37,010 nucleotides of DNA from a virus, in IMG/VR virus record IMGVR_UViG_3300034104_002108, positions 1 to 37,010 of that record, one strand, 5' to 3'. Positions 31,904-37,010 of the stretch are shown piece by piece; the first letter of the stretch is position 1; every line of letters starts with the position of its first letter. Below the pieces are notes generated by a model. That model saw nothing but the letters and a program-made list of their open reading frames with translations, was not told the origin of the DNA and did no database searches. The translations under genes and the position numbers were made by a program.

Positions 31904-32434
31904 ATGCTGAATAGATACCTCGGACAGTTAGGGCAAGATAGGACGGTAGTTAAATTTCTACTTAATCACTACGGCCCGCTTGATAATGAACGCTTTGAAG
32001 ACCCAGGTACTATCATGAGTACAGGATCTGTAAAAGTCCCTATGCCATTCCAAAAAGGCATAATAGAACGCGTCATTTATGAGCAAAACTCATGGTTTAG
32101 TCTTATTAATTATTCTTTTAGAATATGGCTATTTCAAGATACTATAACTTCAGCAGTCAGAGGCTCGCAAAAGGCTTTTACCTCAAGTGAAATGGACTCG
32201 GTAATAGGCTATATAGATGCCAGAACTGGAGACGATGTAGCAACGCAGACTGATATATGGGTTTATGGTGAAAGAAGCGTACCTTATGCCAATATGTTGC
32301 AAAAAACAGTAAATATACCCTTTGTAATCAATAGCGAAAATCCTACACTTGATGTTGTTGAAGAATATATCGGAGATGGGATAACATTGTATGATACTTA
32401 TATCTATTGCTACTTAATAATCAAACGAGACTAA
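31904..32434 (+). CDS. Tail-tip protein, first of two tandem paralogs
   Basis: A 176-residue protein, strand-rich, homologous to the product of the next gene. Shared features: LGQDRTVV versus KTGQDRVL near the N-terminus, GIIERVIYEQ versus GVIERIILKE, FRIWLFQDTITSA versus IRLWFFGSALTPA, SQKAFTSSEMDSVIGYID versus SPQAFTSAQFDILVGYAD, and ending in IIKRD versus VLRRD. A structural or receptor-binding role at the tail tip is inferred from position. This copy is more diverged in the middle and has extra residues. Confidence 0.6.
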   Translation: MLNRYLGQLGQDRTVVKFLLNHYGPLDNERFEDPGTIMSTGSVKVPMPFQKGIIERVIYEQNSWFSLINYSFRIWLFQDTITSAVRGSQKAFTSSEMDSVIGYIDARTGDDVATQTDIWVYGERSVPYANMLQKTVNIPFVINSENPTLDVVEEYIGDGITLYDTYIYCYLIIKRD

Positions 32435-32436
32435 AT

Positions 32437-32931
32437 ATGGAATTTTATACAGGAAAAACAGGACAAGACAGAGTATTAAGAGCAATCGACTTCGGTACTC
32501 TAGATACCGCCGCATATGCTGCAAATGATATACTCACTTCAGGCGCAATCTCAATCGACGCGGCTCGCTTTTTAGGATTCTCTGGAGTTATTGAGCGGAT
32601 CATTCTTAAAGAAACAACCTCGGGCACTCTGCAAGCACCCGCTATTCGCCTCTGGTTTTTCGGCTCGGCTCTCACACCAGCCGCGCGTAATAGCCCGCAA
32701 GCCTTTACAAGCGCTCAATTTGATATATTGGTAGGTTATGCTGATATTACTGCAGCAGATTGGGTAAACGGCGGTACTGGCGTCGCTATGGCTGCAATTA
32801 ATCCGAATCTAGTTTACAATTGTCAGCCGACAAGCAAGACACTCTATATGGTTCCTGAATTGAAACTGTCTGGTGAGACTTTCGCATCTGGCGCAACTAT
32901 CAAAGGCCAAATCGTACTGAGACGGGATTAA
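32437..32931 (+). CDS. Tail-tip protein, second of two tandem paralogs
   Basis: A 164-residue protein starting at ATG 32437, two bases after the previous stop; an upstream TTG start would overlap the paralog and is unnecessary. It contains the same core as the preceding protein (GVIERIILKE, IRLWFFGSAL, SPQAFTSAQFDILVGYAD) and many Ala/Gly/Thr residues. It resembles conserved strand-rich phage proteins of unknown function often found at the end of tail operons. Possibly a decoration or tip protein. Confidence 0.6.
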   Translation: MEFYTGKTGQDRVLRAIDFGTLDTAAYAANDILTSGAISIDAARFLGFSGVIERIILKETTSGTLQAPAIRLWFFGSALTPAARNSPQAFTSAQFDILVGYADITAADWVNGGTGVAMAAINPNLVYNCQPTSKTLYMVPELKLSGETFASGATIKGQIVLRRD

Positions 32932-33128
32932 TGGTAATTCGCATCACCGACCCAAAAGAAGAGCGGGCAATCAGAGCCTATGCTATTCGCAAGAAACTAC
33001 CAATAAACAAGGCCGTTTCTTTGGCCGTAAAAGAATGCGATCAGCTTCTTATGGCGCAAGGCGAGATAGCAACTTGTAAATTTATGCTGAAAGTCATGAA
33101 GGAAGATTACTATAATAAAAAGCCCTGA
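32931..33128 (+). CDS. Small protein, possible ribbon-helix-helix fold
   Basis: A 65-residue protein whose ATG overlaps the previous TAA. The pattern of a strand (VIRITDP), helix (KEERAIRAYAIRKK), turn (LPIN) and helix (KAVSLAVKECDQLLMAQG) fits RHH DNA-binding proteins. It closes the tail operon, and its stop lies inside a terminator hairpin. It might regulate late transcription; this is weakly supported. Confidence 0.5.
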   Translation: MVIRITDPKEERAIRAYAIRKKLPINKAVSLAVKECDQLLMAQGEIATCKFMLKVMKEDYYNKKP

Positions 33129-33150
33129 AAGTCATACACATTCAGGGCTT
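33117..33150 (-). terminator. Hairpin at the end of the tail operon, best oriented for the minus strand
   Basis: A 10-bp stem, AAGCCCTGAA (33120-33129) with TTCAGGGCTT (33141-33150), and an 11-base loop. On the minus strand the stem is followed by a T run (33121 back to 33117); on the plus strand only two T follow. It would stop antisense transcription and may slow plus-strand transcription before the next terminator. Confidence 0.6.
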
Positions 33151-33201
33151 ATGCTCTGGGGGGAGGCATACGGCTATGATGGGCCGCTAATTGCAATATA
33201 C

Positions 33202-33235
33202 AAAAAAAAAGGCTACCTTCCCCGGGTAGCCTTTT
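33202..33235. terminator. Bidirectional intrinsic terminator
   Basis: GGCTACC (33211-33217) pairs with GGTAGCC (33225-33231) around a 7-base loop. A9 precedes it (33202-33210) and T4 follows (33232-33235), so the stem can extend by A-T pairs and has a U tract in both directions. It ends the late transcription unit. Confidence 0.85.
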
Positions 33236-33279
33236 CGCACGCCAATGCTTTGAGTATTTGGCCACCTGCAAAATTGAGC

Positions 33280-33492
33280 ATGATGACAAACAAATATACT
33301 AAAATGATTCAAATAGAAATACATAAAATTTCAGGCGAGAGCTACCGCGCCGCCGTCCCCTCTCTAAATGCAGTCGTTAATCTTGCCGAAATTTGCGACA
33401 TAACGAAAATTTTTATTTTCGCCATAACTCCCCGCGAATTCAACTACTTACGCTCGCTTGACCTGCCCTTAAAAGTAGAAATAATCAGATAA
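33280..33492 (+). CDS. Hypothetical protein after the late terminator
   Basis: A 70-residue frame from the first ATG after the terminator (33280; other starts at 33283 and 33304). A longer start at 33151 would translate through the terminator and is rejected. The sequence (MIQIEIHKISGESYRAAVPSLNAVVNLAEICDITKIFIFAIT in short alternating segments) suggests a small alpha/beta fold. No ribosome binding site and no family were recognised. It is isolated from both neighbouring units. Confidence 0.45.
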   Translation: MMTNKYTKMIQIEIHKISGESYRAAVPSLNAVVNLAEICDITKIFIFAITPREFNYLRSLDLPLKVEIIR

Positions 33493-33506
33493 TAAAAAAA
33501 AAAGAC

Positions 33507-33535
33507 TTGACAAGTATTGTTTTGTTTCGTAAGTT
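33507..33535 (+). promoter_or_regulatory. Strong promoter candidate for the early unit
   Basis: TTGACA (33507-33512) is followed at 17 bases by TAAGTT (33530-33535), a good -35 and a moderate -10. The same bases, TAAGTTCG, are one change from the Bacteroidota TAnnTTTG element. It sits in an 85-base gap after the late terminator and about 43 bases before the first early micro-gene, with its AAAAGGAG ribosome binding site. Confidence 0.5.
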
Positions 33536-33577
33536 CGCACCGTAATTAACAACGCACTAACAAAAGGAGTGAACGCG

Positions 33578-33712
33578 ATGAAACTCAAACCACACAAAAT
33601 CTACAACTCTTTCGCCGAGGCAATGGCTGCAATCTTCTTGCATCCTCCAGGCGAAGCTCAAGTAATGCCATACAACGGCAAATGGGTAATCTTAACAAGG
33701 AGCGCAAAATGA
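33578..33712 (+). CDS. Micro-protein 1 of the early cluster
   Basis: A 44-residue gene with a strong AAAAGGAG 8 bases before its ATG. The sequence MKLKPHKIYNSFAEAMAAIF then HPPGEAQVMPYNGKWVIL looks like a compact helix-plus-strands fold; the YN.KW.I end resembles small phage host-takeover proteins only in style. Its stop overlaps the next ATG. The start region is repeated at micro-gene 3. Confidence 0.6.
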   Translation: MKLKPHKIYNSFAEAMAAIFLHPPGEAQVMPYNGKWVILTRSAK

Positions 33713-33819
33713 AACCCGAAACCAAGCAGGCGATATTCGAGATGGCCGTCGGACTCTTCGGCGGCCTATTCCTAAGCTACTTAATTGTTTATGCAATCAT
33801 TAATGGACTAGTACGATGA
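33709..33819 (+). CDS. Micro-protein 2, single membrane segment
   Basis: A 36-residue gene, coupled at both ends by 4-base overlaps. After MKPETKQAIFEMAV, a hydrophobic stretch (GLFGGLFLSYLIVYAII) makes one membrane helix, with a short NGLVR tail. AAGGAG lies upstream. Function unknown; a small inner-membrane early protein is likely. Confidence 0.55.
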   Translation: MKPETKQAIFEMAVGLFGGLFLSYLIVYAIINGLVR

Positions 33820-33914
33820 AACTCAAACCTTGGCATATGGTGGTAATTTTTGCACTCTGCTTTGTAGCGATCCGAGCTTTTGACTTTTGGCTATATGGAC
33901 AGGAGATAAAATGA
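33816..33914 (+). CDS. Micro-protein 3, single membrane segment
   Basis: A 32-residue gene starting MKLKPWHMVVIFALCFVAI, one membrane helix, then RAFDFWLYGQEIK. The 16 bases at its start are identical to those of micro-gene 1. It overlaps micro-gene 2 and the HTH gene by 4 bases each. Function unknown. Confidence 0.55.
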   Translation: MKLKPWHMVVIFALCFVAIRAFDFWLYGQEIK

Positions 33915-34123
33915 GTGACTGGCTGACTATTCGCGAGGCCGCCGAATTATTTCAAGTATCGCGAAGACTCTTGCACTATATGGCCGTCGGACGGCCTGGT
34001 GATGATATCCGAAACGAAAAAGAGGCGGTTCTAAGACAAGTAAAGCAAGTGCCTTATGGCGAAAGGACAATGTATCTATTAAACTATAACGAATTAAAAA
34101 GAATACTAGGAGCGAAGAGATGA
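33911..34123 (+). CDS. Helix-turn-helix protein (excisionase/MerR-like)
   Basis: A 70-residue protein. The start is ATG 33911 (AGGAG upstream, ATGA overlap), not an upstream TTG. WLTIREAAELFQVSRRLLHYMAVGRP is a winged HTH of the HTH_17/excisionase type; the second half (GERTMYLLNYNELKRILGAKR) forms the wing and last helix. No integrase is present, so a regulator of the early unit is more likely than an excisionase. Confidence 0.7.
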   Translation: MSDWLTIREAAELFQVSRRLLHYMAVGRPGDDIRNEKEAVLRQVKQVPYGERTMYLLNYNELKRILGAKR

Positions 34124-34359
34124 AAACAATGGCAAAACACACTATGCCCGCCGCGCATAGAGCAACTGAAGAACTTCGCGAGGCATTAAGCCCGCAAGAC
34201 TTCGCAAAGGTAGAGGATATTCTACGCTATGTGAGACAAACAGAGAATATGCAATTTCAACTTGCATGGAGATACGGACAAGAAGGCAAAACATTCGATG
34301 AGTTTATGGCAAGTTTTACTAAACAAGTGCCCTACGTGAACTGGGGCAATAAAATCTAA
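34120..34359 (+). CDS. Hypothetical helical protein
   Basis: A 79-residue protein coupled to the HTH gene (ATGA). It is entirely helical in appearance (HRATEELREALSPQDFAKVE, DILRYVRQTENMQFQLAWRYG) with a short aromatic end (VPYVNWGNKI). No family was recognised. It precedes the recombination ATPase by 20 bases and may be a partner of it. Confidence 0.6.
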   Translation: MKTMAKHTMPAAHRATEELREALSPQDFAKVEDILRYVRQTENMQFQLAWRYGQEGKTFDEFMASFTKQVPYVNWGNKI

Positions 34360-34379
34360 TTTATTAAAGGAGTTGAGAC

Positions 34380-35273
34380 ATGAGACTAATCACACAAACA
34401 GGCGGGATGCAAGTAAACGGGCTGAATGTCCTAATCTACGGCGATCCCGGAATCGGCAAGACCACACTCGCGAATACCGCGCCAAATCCAATTGTATTGG
34501 ACTTCGACCGAGGGCTGCATAGATCCTCACTGCTTAAGAATGGCTTGCAGTTCGAGTCATGGCAAGACTTGCTAAATAACAAGGCCGAGCTTGATAGCAT
34601 CCTAGCCAAGCATGATACGATCATTATCGATACGGCGGGCACTGTTATTGAGCTTATGCAAATGCACCTTACTATCAATAACCCCGGACTTCTTCGCAAT
34701 ACGATCAAGCTATGGGGCGAAACAAAGCGAACATTCCAAGAGTTTTTTACGCCTCTTAAGCTTAGCGGTAAAAATGTAGTTTTCATAGCACACGCAAAAG
34801 AGAAAGAAGAAGGAGATATGCGAATTAAGAGGCCATTGATACCAGGCGCAAGTTATGACTTACTTATGCAGTCATGCGACCTTGTAGGGTACTATACAAC
34901 GCAAGGCAATAAGAGAGTATTGACCTTTGACCTTAGCGATTCAATCGTAGCCAAGAACTGCGCGGAGATTGCACCCGTTCATGTCGACGGCTTGCACTCT
35001 ATGACTACTTGCCTTGCTGATATCTTAGAACATACCAAATCGGCAATATCGAGACGCTCCAAAGAGCAAGAGGCTGCAATCGCACTCGTATCAGAGTGGA
35101 GCGAAAAGGCAAAAGCCGCAAAGGATGCTAATAAGTTTGTCTCTGATCTTAGCAAAGCAGGCTTAGAGGATGCTTTGAAGCGCGCGGTATGGGCTTCAGT
35201 TGTGACTACATTCGGCGAACGTGGCTTGCAATGGAATAAAGAAAGCGGTAAGTTTGAAGAGGTGGTGAAATGA
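34380..35273 (+). CDS. Sak4-like RecA-fold ATPase (AAA_24)
   Basis: A 297-residue protein with AAAGGAG before its ATG. Walker A is GDPGIGKTT (21-29), followed by VLDFDRGLHRSS, Walker B DTIIIDTAG (about 79-87) and VVFIAHAKEKEEGD (about 134-147), where the His is typical of AAA_24. This fits phage Sak4, which binds single-stranded DNA and promotes annealing with SSB help. The C-terminal extension (about 225-297) is helical. With the SSB-like protein (8511) and RecB-like nuclease (169) it makes a recombination set if the genome is closed. Confidence 0.82.
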   Translation: MRLITQTGGMQVNGLNVLIYGDPGIGKTTLANTAPNPIVLDFDRGLHRSSLLKNGLQFESWQDLLNNKAELDSILAKHDTIIIDTAGTVIELMQMHLTINNPGLLRNTIKLWGETKRTFQEFFTPLKLSGKNVVFIAHAKEKEEGDMRIKRPLIPGASYDLLMQSCDLVGYYTTQGNKRVLTFDLSDSIVAKNCAEIAPVHVDGLHSMTTCLADILEHTKSAISRRSKEQEAAIALVSEWSEKAKAAKDANKFVSDLSKAGLEDALKRAVWASVVTTFGERGLQWNKESGKFEEVVK

Positions 35274-35755
35274 GATATACATTTAGAGAATCATTGAATC
35301 TTGTAAAGAAAATTTTAGAAAAATCAATAACAACTTTTGCTACTGAAAAAAAAATCACACTTTCTAGATTGCAGATACAAAATGAAATGCGAGATAGAGT
35401 AGAGGATATTCTTGAATATCATGATTGGAATGAATTAGAAAAACTAAATGATCAAATTATTGAGCAAGCATTAAATATAGCTTTGCTTGAAGAAAGGAAA
35501 AGACTTGCAGATAAAGAATTTGAGTTAAACCAACTAATTGAGCAATACAAAAAAAATATTGCATTGTTTAGTGAGCAAGATATTATAAGTCAAAGGCTTT
35601 TACTTATGAAAGACTACATAAACGAAATGCTACCTTTGAACAAATATGATAAAACTAATGAGAATCAAACTATTAGATCAAGAGGCTTGGCAATTGCGGC
35701 TTTGGCAGGATTGCAGCATGTCGGGAATGCTAAACAAGAAGGAGACGCGAAATGA
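35270..35755 (+). CDS. AT-rich coiled-coil hypothetical protein
   Basis: A 161-residue protein with long charged helices (LNLVKKILEKSITTFA, LEERKRLADKEFELNQLIEQYKKNIALF in successive segments). It is clearly AT-rich beside the Sak4-like gene, a sign of separate origin. It is coupled to both neighbours by 4-base overlaps. No family was recognised. Confidence 0.6.
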   Translation: MRYTFRESLNLVKKILEKSITTFATEKKITLSRLQIQNEMRDRVEDILEYHDWNELEKLNDQIIEQALNIALLEERKRLADKEFELNQLIEQYKKNIALFSEQDIISQRLLLMKDYINEMLPLNKYDKTNENQTIRSRGLAIAALAGLQHVGNAKQEGDAK

Positions 35756-35958
35756 CTAACACCTTCGAAGTCTGGGGCGCATTCGACGAGGATGATGTGC
35801 TATTAGATTACTCGCTATTTGAAGAGGATGTCAGAGAGTGGGCTTATGATCGCTTTGAGAAAGAGATGGTAAGCATAGCAAGAATGACAATACACGAACG
35901 CGAACAAGTTAAGATTCGCAATTTAAGAGACCCGTATCAGGAGTATATTGATGAGTAA
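35752..35958 (+). CDS. Small acidic hypothetical protein
   Basis: A 68-residue acidic protein (FEVWGAFDEDDVLLDYSLFE, then REWAYDRFEKEMVSIA). Many Asp/Glu residues and a two-part alpha/beta look suggest a binding or DNA-mimic type protein, although no family was recognised. It overlaps the upstream gene by 4 bases and the downstream one by 8. Confidence 0.55.
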   Translation: MTNTFEVWGAFDEDDVLLDYSLFEEDVREWAYDRFEKEMVSIARMTIHEREQVKIRNLRDPYQEYIDE

Positions 35959-36163
35959 GCAACAAACGGCAGTGCAATGGTTAATTTGTAGATTATTAGA
36001 AGGCATACCTTTGACGCTATCATTGAGTAACGAAGCCGAGCAAATGGAAAAAGAGCAGATTGAGGATGCATTTGATATTGGTTACGAAGCTTCGGAGTTT
36101 GGCAATTTATTGAACAAAGGCAAACAATATTACAAACAAACCTACGGAGGCGACCATGAGTAA
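35951..36163 (+). CDS. Small orphan phage protein, paralog 1
   Basis: A 70-residue protein from ATG 35951 (8-base overlap with the preceding gene). The plan is: a short WL helix (TAVQWLICRLLEG), a middle with MEKEQIEDAFDIGYEA, and an end GKQYYKQTYGGDHE. This EWL...MEKEQI.DA...G...YY..TYG pattern occurs in many small Bacteroidota phage proteins as I recall them. The genes at 36516 and 36746 are relatives. Its last codons lie in the 29-bp direct repeat. Confidence 0.65.
   Translation: MSKQQTAVQWLICRLLEGIPLTLSLSNEAEQMEKEQIEDAFDIGYEASEFGNLLNKGKQYYKQTYGGDHE
36135..36163 (+). repeat. 29-bp direct repeat, left copy
   Basis: Identical to 36495-36523, exactly 360 bases away. It encodes the QTYGGDHE end of one gene and at the same time CGGAGG plus ATGAGTAA, the ribosome binding site and start of a following frame. 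At this copy the following frame stops after nine codons. Confidence 0.95.
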
Positions 36164-36182
36164 GCAAACGGCGTATTGTTGG

Positions 36183-36269
36183 TAACGTTTGGCGGCTTGG
36201 CGAAGGCTGCCTAACGGAAAGTTCAAATTTCGCAGAATGTTTATGGCAGCTTTTGCCAAACCGCTGTTA
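36183..36269 (+). other. attC-like hairpin element
   Basis: An imperfect palindrome bounded by TAAC (36183-36186) and GTTA (36266-36269). The main arms, 36197-36211 and 36245-36259, match at 13 of 15 positions, and the outer part pairs with unpaired bases. The overall plan recalls integron attC sites and intergenic hairpins of Bacteroidota, but the canonical GTTRRRY/RYYYAAC core is not matched. The gap 36164-36313 otherwise holds no gene. Confidence 0.55.
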
Positions 36270-36313
36270 TGTGCTGGGCGGTTTATCAGCACTAAATTAA
36301 ATTTGAAACCGAA

Positions 36314-36523
36314 ATGAGCATACTTGAAATAATTGGAGCATTAACCATAGGTATAATTGCCATTGTTTTGTTGTATAAACTGTATAGAAAAATATTTGGT
36401 TATAGTTGGAATAGTTGTCCAAACGACCACGATACAATGGCAAGATACGGGGCTTCTAAATGCGACAAATGTGGTCAGAATTATCTGAATTACCAACAAA
36501 CCTACGGAGGCGACCATGAGTAA
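36314..36523 (+). CDS. Membrane protein with zinc-ribbon-like end (cassette gene)
   Basis: A 69-residue protein carried between the two 29-bp repeats. A membrane helix (about 3-22, ILEIIGALTIGIIAIVLLY) is followed by a basic RKIF and a Cys-rich part (WNSCPNDHDT, SKCDKCGQNY), which could be a one-sided zinc ribbon. The last residues QTYGGDHE come from the repeat and not from the original gene, so its natural C-terminus was replaced at integration. No family was recognised. Confidence 0.6.
   Translation: MSILEIIGALTIGIIAIVLLYKLYRKIFGYSWNSCPNDHDTMARYGASKCDKCGQNYLNYQQTYGGDHE
36495..36523 (+). repeat. 29-bp direct repeat, right copy
   Basis: The second copy of 36135-36163. Here the CGGAGG and ATG drive the real gene at 36516, while the other frame ends the cassette gene. 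Confidence 0.95.
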
Positions 36524-36749
36524 AACAGCAATGCAGACCCTACGGCAATCACTCGACTTCGCATATTATGAGGCTTCAGTGACTCGGACGCCAGGCGAGG
36601 TATTATCGCAGATCAGATTCCAAACAGTTGACCTTATTGCAAAGGAACGCGAGCAAATAATTAAAGCATTCGAGGCGGGCGCAAAACTGAAAGAAGCTTG
36701 CACGCCGGAAGCGTATTATAGACTAGTTTATGGACAGGAGGAAGTATGA
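36516..36749 (+). CDS. Small orphan phage protein, paralog 2
   Basis: A 77-residue protein starting inside the right repeat with CGGAGG 5 bases before the ATG. The end (AKEREQIIKAFEAGAKLKEA, YYRLVYGQEEV) matches the KEQI.DA...G...YY..TYG plan of the gene at 35951. The N-terminus differs (TLRQSLDFAYYEASVTRTPG). Coupled to the next gene by ATGA. Confidence 0.65.
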   Translation: MSKTAMQTLRQSLDFAYYEASVTRTPGEVLSQIRFQTVDLIAKEREQIIKAFEAGAKLKEACTPEAYYRLVYGQEEV

Positions 36750-36919
36750 GAGCAGTGGAGTGGTTATTTGAGCAACTAACAAGCACTTGGTATGACAAAG
36801 AGAGCGCAGAACAACTGCTTGAAGAATCTAAAAAGAAAGAAGACGGCTATATTTGGGCTGCCTTTACAAGCGGATACGACAAAGCAATTGATGACATGAA
36901 GGAGGTCGAAAATGATTGA
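36746..36919 (+). CDS. Small orphan phage protein, paralog 3
   Basis: A 57-residue protein (MRAVEWLFEQLTSTWYDKES, then EESKKKEDGYIWAAFTSGYD). It has the EWL N-terminal helix and the acidic helix plus G-Y segment of the same family but lacks the YY..TYG end, so it is a short member. AGGAGG lies upstream of its ATG, which overlaps the previous stop. Confidence 0.65.
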   Translation: MRAVEWLFEQLTSTWYDKESAEQLLEESKKKEDGYIWAAFTSGYDKAIDDMKEVEND

Positions 36920-37010
36920 GATAAAAGGATGGTTTTTGAAATGTCAAAGAAAATATTTTGGTGACTATAGTCAGCTTACTTATCAAAATACATGGTTAGA
37001 TAATAGCGAT
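36912..37010 (+). CDS. Hypothetical protein, N-terminal part (3' end cut by window edge)
   Basis: A frame of 33 codons from ATG 36912 (AAGGAGG just upstream) that runs to the window edge: MIEIKGWFLKCQRKYFGDYS and on. It is AT-rich. If the ends are joined, it continues 11 codons and stops at position 36, giving a 44-residue protein. No family was recognised. Confidence 0.5.
   Translation, partial: MIEIKGWFLKCQRKYFGDYSQLTYQNTWLDNSD

Noticed and set aside
33151-33279. Coding sequence from 33151 through the hairpins
   Set aside because: The peptide would be encoded by the terminators; the region is better explained as the end of the late unit.
33911-34123. Excisionase as evidence of lysogeny
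   Set aside because: No integrase, repressor or attachment site is visible; HTH_17-type folds are also used by ordinary phage regulators.
1-37010. Minus-strand open frames across the window
   Set aside because: All lie opposite well-supported genes, lack ribosome binding sites or recognisable domains, and mirror the codon periodicity of the plus strand.

Overview
The window reads as a nearly complete, possibly complete, genome of a tailed double-stranded DNA phage with a siphovirus-type (non-contractile, HK97-head) plan. Every gene I can support lies on the + strand. The likely host is in the Bacteroidota/FCB group. This rests on a BT4734-type primase with a VirE-like helicase, a DUF3127-like OB-fold protein with an SSB-type tail, one TAnnTTTG-type promoter candidate, and a captured hairpin of a kind I associate with Bacteroidota intergenic DNA. 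Strong GGAG-type ribosome binding sites are unexpectedly common for that group, so the host call is inference. No integrase, transposase, repressor/cro pair or CRISPR array is visible.

Layout. (1) 1-7.3 kb, DNA metabolism: RecB-like nuclease, ParB-like protein, an RHH protein, two DnaA-domain-IV-like proteins, primase-helicase, an AT-rich repeat region that is a candidate origin, an SF2 helicase and a VRR-NUC nuclease. (2) 7.3-10.3 kb, accessory: a tRNA-like element, small membrane protein, methyltransferase, SSB-like protein and two glycosyltransferases (GT25-like and beta-1,4-galactosyltransferase-like). (3) 10.3-11.05 kb, lysis: holin candidate and secreted CHAP endolysin, followed by a promoter candidate and a terminator. 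(4) 11.2-15.6 kb: small membrane proteins, fibre/receptor-binding candidates and a metallophosphoesterase. (5) 15.5-24.2 kb, head and connector: terminase subunits, a portal fused to a MuF-like domain, prohead protease with a nested scaffold start, major capsid protein, connectors, a third glycosyltransferase and the tail tube protein. (6) 24.3-33.1 kb, tail: chaperone pair with a probable frameshift, tape measure, distal tail genes and two tandem paralogous tip proteins, ending in two hairpin terminators. (7) 33.3-37.0 kb: a promoter, a run of micro-genes, an HTH protein, a Sak4-like recombination ATPase and small orphan paralogs interrupted by a foreign 360-bp cassette.

If the window ends are joined, an ATG forms exactly across the junction in frame with the truncated first gene. 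The map then resolves into two same-direction units: an early unit from about 33.5 kb through the junction to 11 kb, and a late unit from 11.1 to 33.1 kb.

The most unusual features are: (a) three consecutive replication-module proteins that share a short N-terminal motif but carry different C-terminal DNA-binding folds, just upstream of the primase and the iteron-like region; (b) a tRNA-like element with an extra hairpin; (c) a glycosyltransferase gene inside the tail operon beside the tube protein, plus a eukaryote-like galactosyltransferase; (d) tail chaperone genes arranged for +1 or -2 rather than the usual -1 frameshifting; (e) an attC-like hairpin cassette bounded by a 29-bp duplication that carries a ribosome binding site and start codon.
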